Source of the DNA: a virus
Reading direction: 5' to 3' (one strand)
IMG/VR virus record: IMGVR_UViG_3300037346_000553
Span: 1 to 20,944 of that record
Length of the DNA stretch: 20,944 nt
Within the stretch, counting starts at the first letter, position 1. Each line of letters opens with the position of its first letter. Under the pieces are notes generated by a model. That model was given only the letters and a program-made list of their open reading frames with translations. It searched no databases and was not told where the DNA came from. The translations under genes were made by a program, and so were the position numbers. This document shows positions 18,751-20,944 of this stretch, piece after piece.

Positions 18751-20847
18751 ATGTCATTTAATTTACAAGAATACATTATTTACAGAACCGAAATTGGAAG
18801 GGAACTGTTTAACACTGAAGTTGATACCAACTTTAAAATGGTTGCTAATCCTTGGGTTGAGGATAGAGTATATGAAGATGGAAACATCGTATACCATCCA
18901 GTTGAAGTTGAAACACCAACGGGTGTTACTGGTAATAGTGGATCCACTGGTGATAATAACCAGGCGCTTGTTTGGTGGAGAGCAAACCAAAGAACTACAT
19001 TAGGTGTCTTTAATACTAATGAATGGGACCTTATTGGTGGAATCGGTACAGGAAACATTAATGTTGGTACACAGCCTGGGTTTGGTAAAATTCGCGTAAA
19101 TTACACAGGTAACATTGGATCTTGGGAAGCAGGTAATAACTTTTTACTAACAGCACTAACACCTAATTCAACATTTAACCTGGTTGCTGGTTCAGGTATG
19201 AGTTTACAGTATGATCAATCTACAAACTCCATTAAATTAATTAACACAGGATCACAAGGTGAAATTAATCATGGTATAAATATAGGCACAGGAATTGCAG
19301 TTTATGCAGGAATGAGTGGCACTGATTTAACATTTAGAGGTTTTGGTATTGACCCTGCTAGTAATTCTGCATTAAGTATATCATTGGATTCTATAAATAA
19401 TAATGTAATCTATTCATTAGATGAAGGCCTTATTGATTTACAAAACCTAAATAATGGCGACCCGAGATTAAATATGCTAACTGATGTTACATATATAGGT
19501 ACACCTACAAATAATGATATCTTACAATGGAATGCATCAGCACAAGCATGGAGAAATGTTTCAGTAGCATCTTCTGGTGCACAAGGACCGCAAGGTAATC
19601 AAGGATTTATGGGTTCGACTGGTTTTACTGGTGCAACAGGATCTGGTGCAACAGGCTTAACAGGTGCAACAGGTGTAATAGGTTTTACTGGTGCAACTGG
19701 GTTAGGCGCGACAGGGTTTACTGGTTCAACCGGTTCAACCGGTTTTATTGGCGCAACTGGGTTTGGTGCAACAGGATTACCTGGACCACAAGGAGATACT
19801 GGGTTAGGCGCGACAGGGTTTACTGGTTCAACTGGCATAGAAGGGCCTGTTGGTAATGCTGGGTCAAATAGTGGAGTATGGGATTACGTGCCACTACCGA
19901 CGGGTTCTTTTAATCCGGGTTCTTTTAATTTTTCAACTAATGATGATTTAATATCTGCTATCACAACAGTGTATATTAGTCCTACTTCTGGTGTTGGTGC
20001 TGATTATTCTTTGTGGCTAGCAGGTTTACTTACGCTAACTATGACACCTCCTATCCATCCTGTATATTTACAAATTACTGAAGTTGGTAATAACTCAGTA
20101 ATAGGTATTTGGGAAATTGATCAAGTTATTGATGCAGGTACATATTATGAAATAGATGTAAATACTTTACTTGCAGGTAACTCGTTAAGTACATTAAGTG
20201 ATGAAGAATATACAATATCATGGGTATTTAATGGTGTGGATGGAGCAACTGGGTTTACTGGGGCAACTGGTCCTGTAGGAGCAACTGGTTTAATTGGATC
20301 TACAGGTCCACAAGGAGAAACAGGCGATCCAGGCGGAGCAACTGGTCCACAAGGCGCTACTGGTGCGGATGGATTGGATGGATTGTCAGGACCACAAGGA
20401 TTAACCGGTGCAACTGGGTTTACTGGAGCAACTGGGTTTACTGGGGCAACTGGTATGGATGGATTGGATGGATTGTCAGGACCACAAGGATTAACCGGTG
20501 CAACTGGGTTTACTGGAGCAACTGGACTTGCACCAACAACCGTTGAACAAGGTACAATTACATATGCAGCAACCACCGACTTAGATATGTCTACTATTAC
20601 TGGGTCGTTTCGCACGCTATCCTTAACTGGTGATGTTACGTTTACTACAAGTAATCGAGCTGGTGGTAGATTTGCAAGTATTAGAATTTTAGCTGATGGA
20701 TCAATCAGAAACTTTACTTTTCCAGCATGGGTTTTCATAGGAAGTGTACCACTATCGATAAGCGCTAATAAAACTGCCGTATTAAGTCTTGTATTTTTTG
20801 GTACAGGTGATGCTGATTGTGTAGCAGTATATGCAGTTGAAGATTAA
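18751..20847 (+). CDS. Collagen-like tail fibre / virion structural protein (698 aa)
   Basis: Residues 1-275 are a non-repetitive beta-rich part with an opening NLQEYIIYRTEIGRELFNTE, then WEAGNNFLLTAL and similar strands. Collagen-like Gly-X-Y tracts follow: about 275-370 (GPQG, GATG, GFTG) and 495-595 (GPQG, GATG, GFTG, DGLDGLSGPQG). Between them is a non-collagen domain (about 375-490). The last 100 residues (TITYAATTDLDMSTITGSFR, later SIRILADGSIRNFTF) look like a C-terminal trimerisation or receptor-binding domain of phage fibres. It probably forms trimeric fibres on the virion. It is preceded by an A-rich leader. Confidence 0.87.
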   Translation: MSFNLQEYIIYRTEIGRELFNTEVDTNFKMVANPWVEDRVYEDGNIVYHPVEVETPTGVTGNSGSTGDNNQALVWWRANQRTTLGVFNTNEWDLIGGIGTGNINVGTQPGFGKIRVNYTGNIGSWEAGNNFLLTALTPNSTFNLVAGSGMSLQYDQSTNSIKLINTGSQGEINHGINIGTGIAVYAGMSGTDLTFRGFGIDPASNSALSISLDSINNNVIYSLDEGLIDLQNLNNGDPRLNMLTDVTYIGTPTNNDILQWNASAQAWRNVSVASSGAQGPQGNQGFMGSTGFTGATGSGATGLTGATGVIGFTGATGLGATGFTGSTGSTGFIGATGFGATGLPGPQGDTGLGATGFTGSTGIEGPVGNAGSNSGVWDYVPLPTGSFNPGSFNFSTNDDLISAITTVYISPTSGVGADYSLWLAGLLTLTMTPPIHPVYLQITEVGNNSVIGIWEIDQVIDAGTYYEIDVNTLLAGNSLSTLSDEEYTISWVFNGVDGATGFTGATGPVGATGLIGSTGPQGETGDPGGATGPQGATGADGLDGLSGPQGLTGATGFTGATGFTGATGMDGLDGLSGPQGLTGATGFTGATGLAPTTVEQGTITYAATTDLDMSTITGSFRTLSLTGDVTFTTSNRAGGRFASIRILADGSIRNFTFPAWVFIGSVPLSISANKTAVLSLVFFGTGDADCVAVYAVED
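19577..19865 (+). repeat. First collagen-like Gly-X-Y coding repeat
   Basis: A 9-bp periodic tract encoding GATG/GFTG/GSTG units. A 35-bp segment at 19696-19730 recurs exactly at 19798-19832, 102 bp (34 codons) apart, so the tract grew by in-frame duplication. Confidence 0.8.
20237..20534 (+). repeat. Second collagen-like Gly-X-Y coding repeat with a 90-bp duplication
   Basis: Another Gly-X-Y tract. A 69-bp segment at 20367-20435 is repeated without change at 20457-20525, a period of 90 bp (30 codons), showing a recent in-frame tandem duplication. Confidence 0.85.
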
Positions 20848-20860
20848 AAATAATTAAGCT

Positions 20861-20944
20861 ATGTATAAGTCATTTAGTTTTCACGATCCTGCGTTTCTTA
20901 AAAGAACCAGTAGTTTAGCACCATTATATCTTACTTTAATATCT
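20861..20944 (+). CDS. Start of a further gene, cut by the window end
   Basis: ATG at 20861, thirteen bases after the fibre gene stop and following AAATAATTAAGCT, opens an uninterrupted frame to the last base (28 codons, begins MYKSFSFHDPAFLKRTSSLA). Context suggests another structural gene, but too little is visible to name it. Confidence 0.5.
   Translation, partial: MYKSFSFHDPAFLKRTSSLAPLYLTLIS

Noticed and set aside
19599-20738. Long minus-strand frames rich in Pro and Val opposite the fibre gene
   Set aside because: They are mirror images of the Gly-X-Y codons; the 9-bp periodicity keeps the reverse frame open. No independent start signal or motif.

Overview
The window reads as an accessory/early region of a large, strongly AT-rich tailed bacteriophage whose host is probably a member of the Bacteroidota. 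Supporting signs: dense short genes that overlap as ATGA or TAATG; A-rich rather than Shine-Dalgarno leaders; small lipoproteins with Bacteroidota-like lipoboxes; three promoters with a TAnnTTTG-like -7 element; phage-type endolysin, collagen-like fibre, DNA ligase, polynucleotide kinase/phosphatase parts and a degenerate tRNA-Gly. Gene names rest on motifs read by eye; no database search was possible.

Layout. 1-480: no intact gene; a GC-rich nested inverted repeat, a G-rich tandem array and a small frameshifted secreted-protein gene. 487-4733: short unknown phage genes, many with membrane segments, plus a hexapeptide-repeat acyltransferase, a tyrosine/tryptophan-rich lipoprotein with an 18-bp repeat tail, and a thioredoxin remnant with an amber codon inside its active site. 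4749-5201: tRNA-Gly(UCC), a small lipoprotein and a GC-rich RNA-like island ending in a tRNA-like fold. 5274-8304: XPD/DinG-like helicase with four cysteines placed as for an iron-sulfur cluster, a terminator, then a GH19 endolysin with a likely holin. 8344-10845: a 3'-phosphatase of polynucleotide-kinase type, a broken matching kinase, an unknown protein with primase-like motifs, a PspC-type peptide and a membrane-anchored glucosaminidase. 10842-12384: three minus-strand genes facing the previous block across a palindromic terminator. 12426-18120: plus-strand run with DnaJ, a UVR-motif protein, a PD-(D/E)xK nuclease-like protein, a SAM-methyltransferase-like protein, ATP-dependent DNA ligase, a second HAD phosphatase and a dCMP-deaminase-like enzyme. 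18146-20944: an unknown protein, a 698-residue collagen-like fibre protein and the start of one more gene.

How the parts may work together. End-healing enzymes (3'-phosphatase, 5'-kinase), DNA ligase, helicase, a nuclease-like protein and deaminase suggest nucleic-acid repair and nucleotide metabolism. The phosphatase, the primase-like gene and the ligase each sit behind a near-identical promoter, so they look like one regulon. The endolysin/holin pair and the glucosaminidase serve lysis or wall passage, and the right end enters structural genes.

The most unusual signals are the polynucleotide-kinase locus (a 5-nt interruption inside the P-loop codons directly after a strong nested hairpin, with a small gene just upstream broken by a 13-bp tandem duplication), the shared promoter, the amber codon at the thioredoxin active-site tryptophan, and the GC-rich structured islands at 1-90 and 5043-5201.
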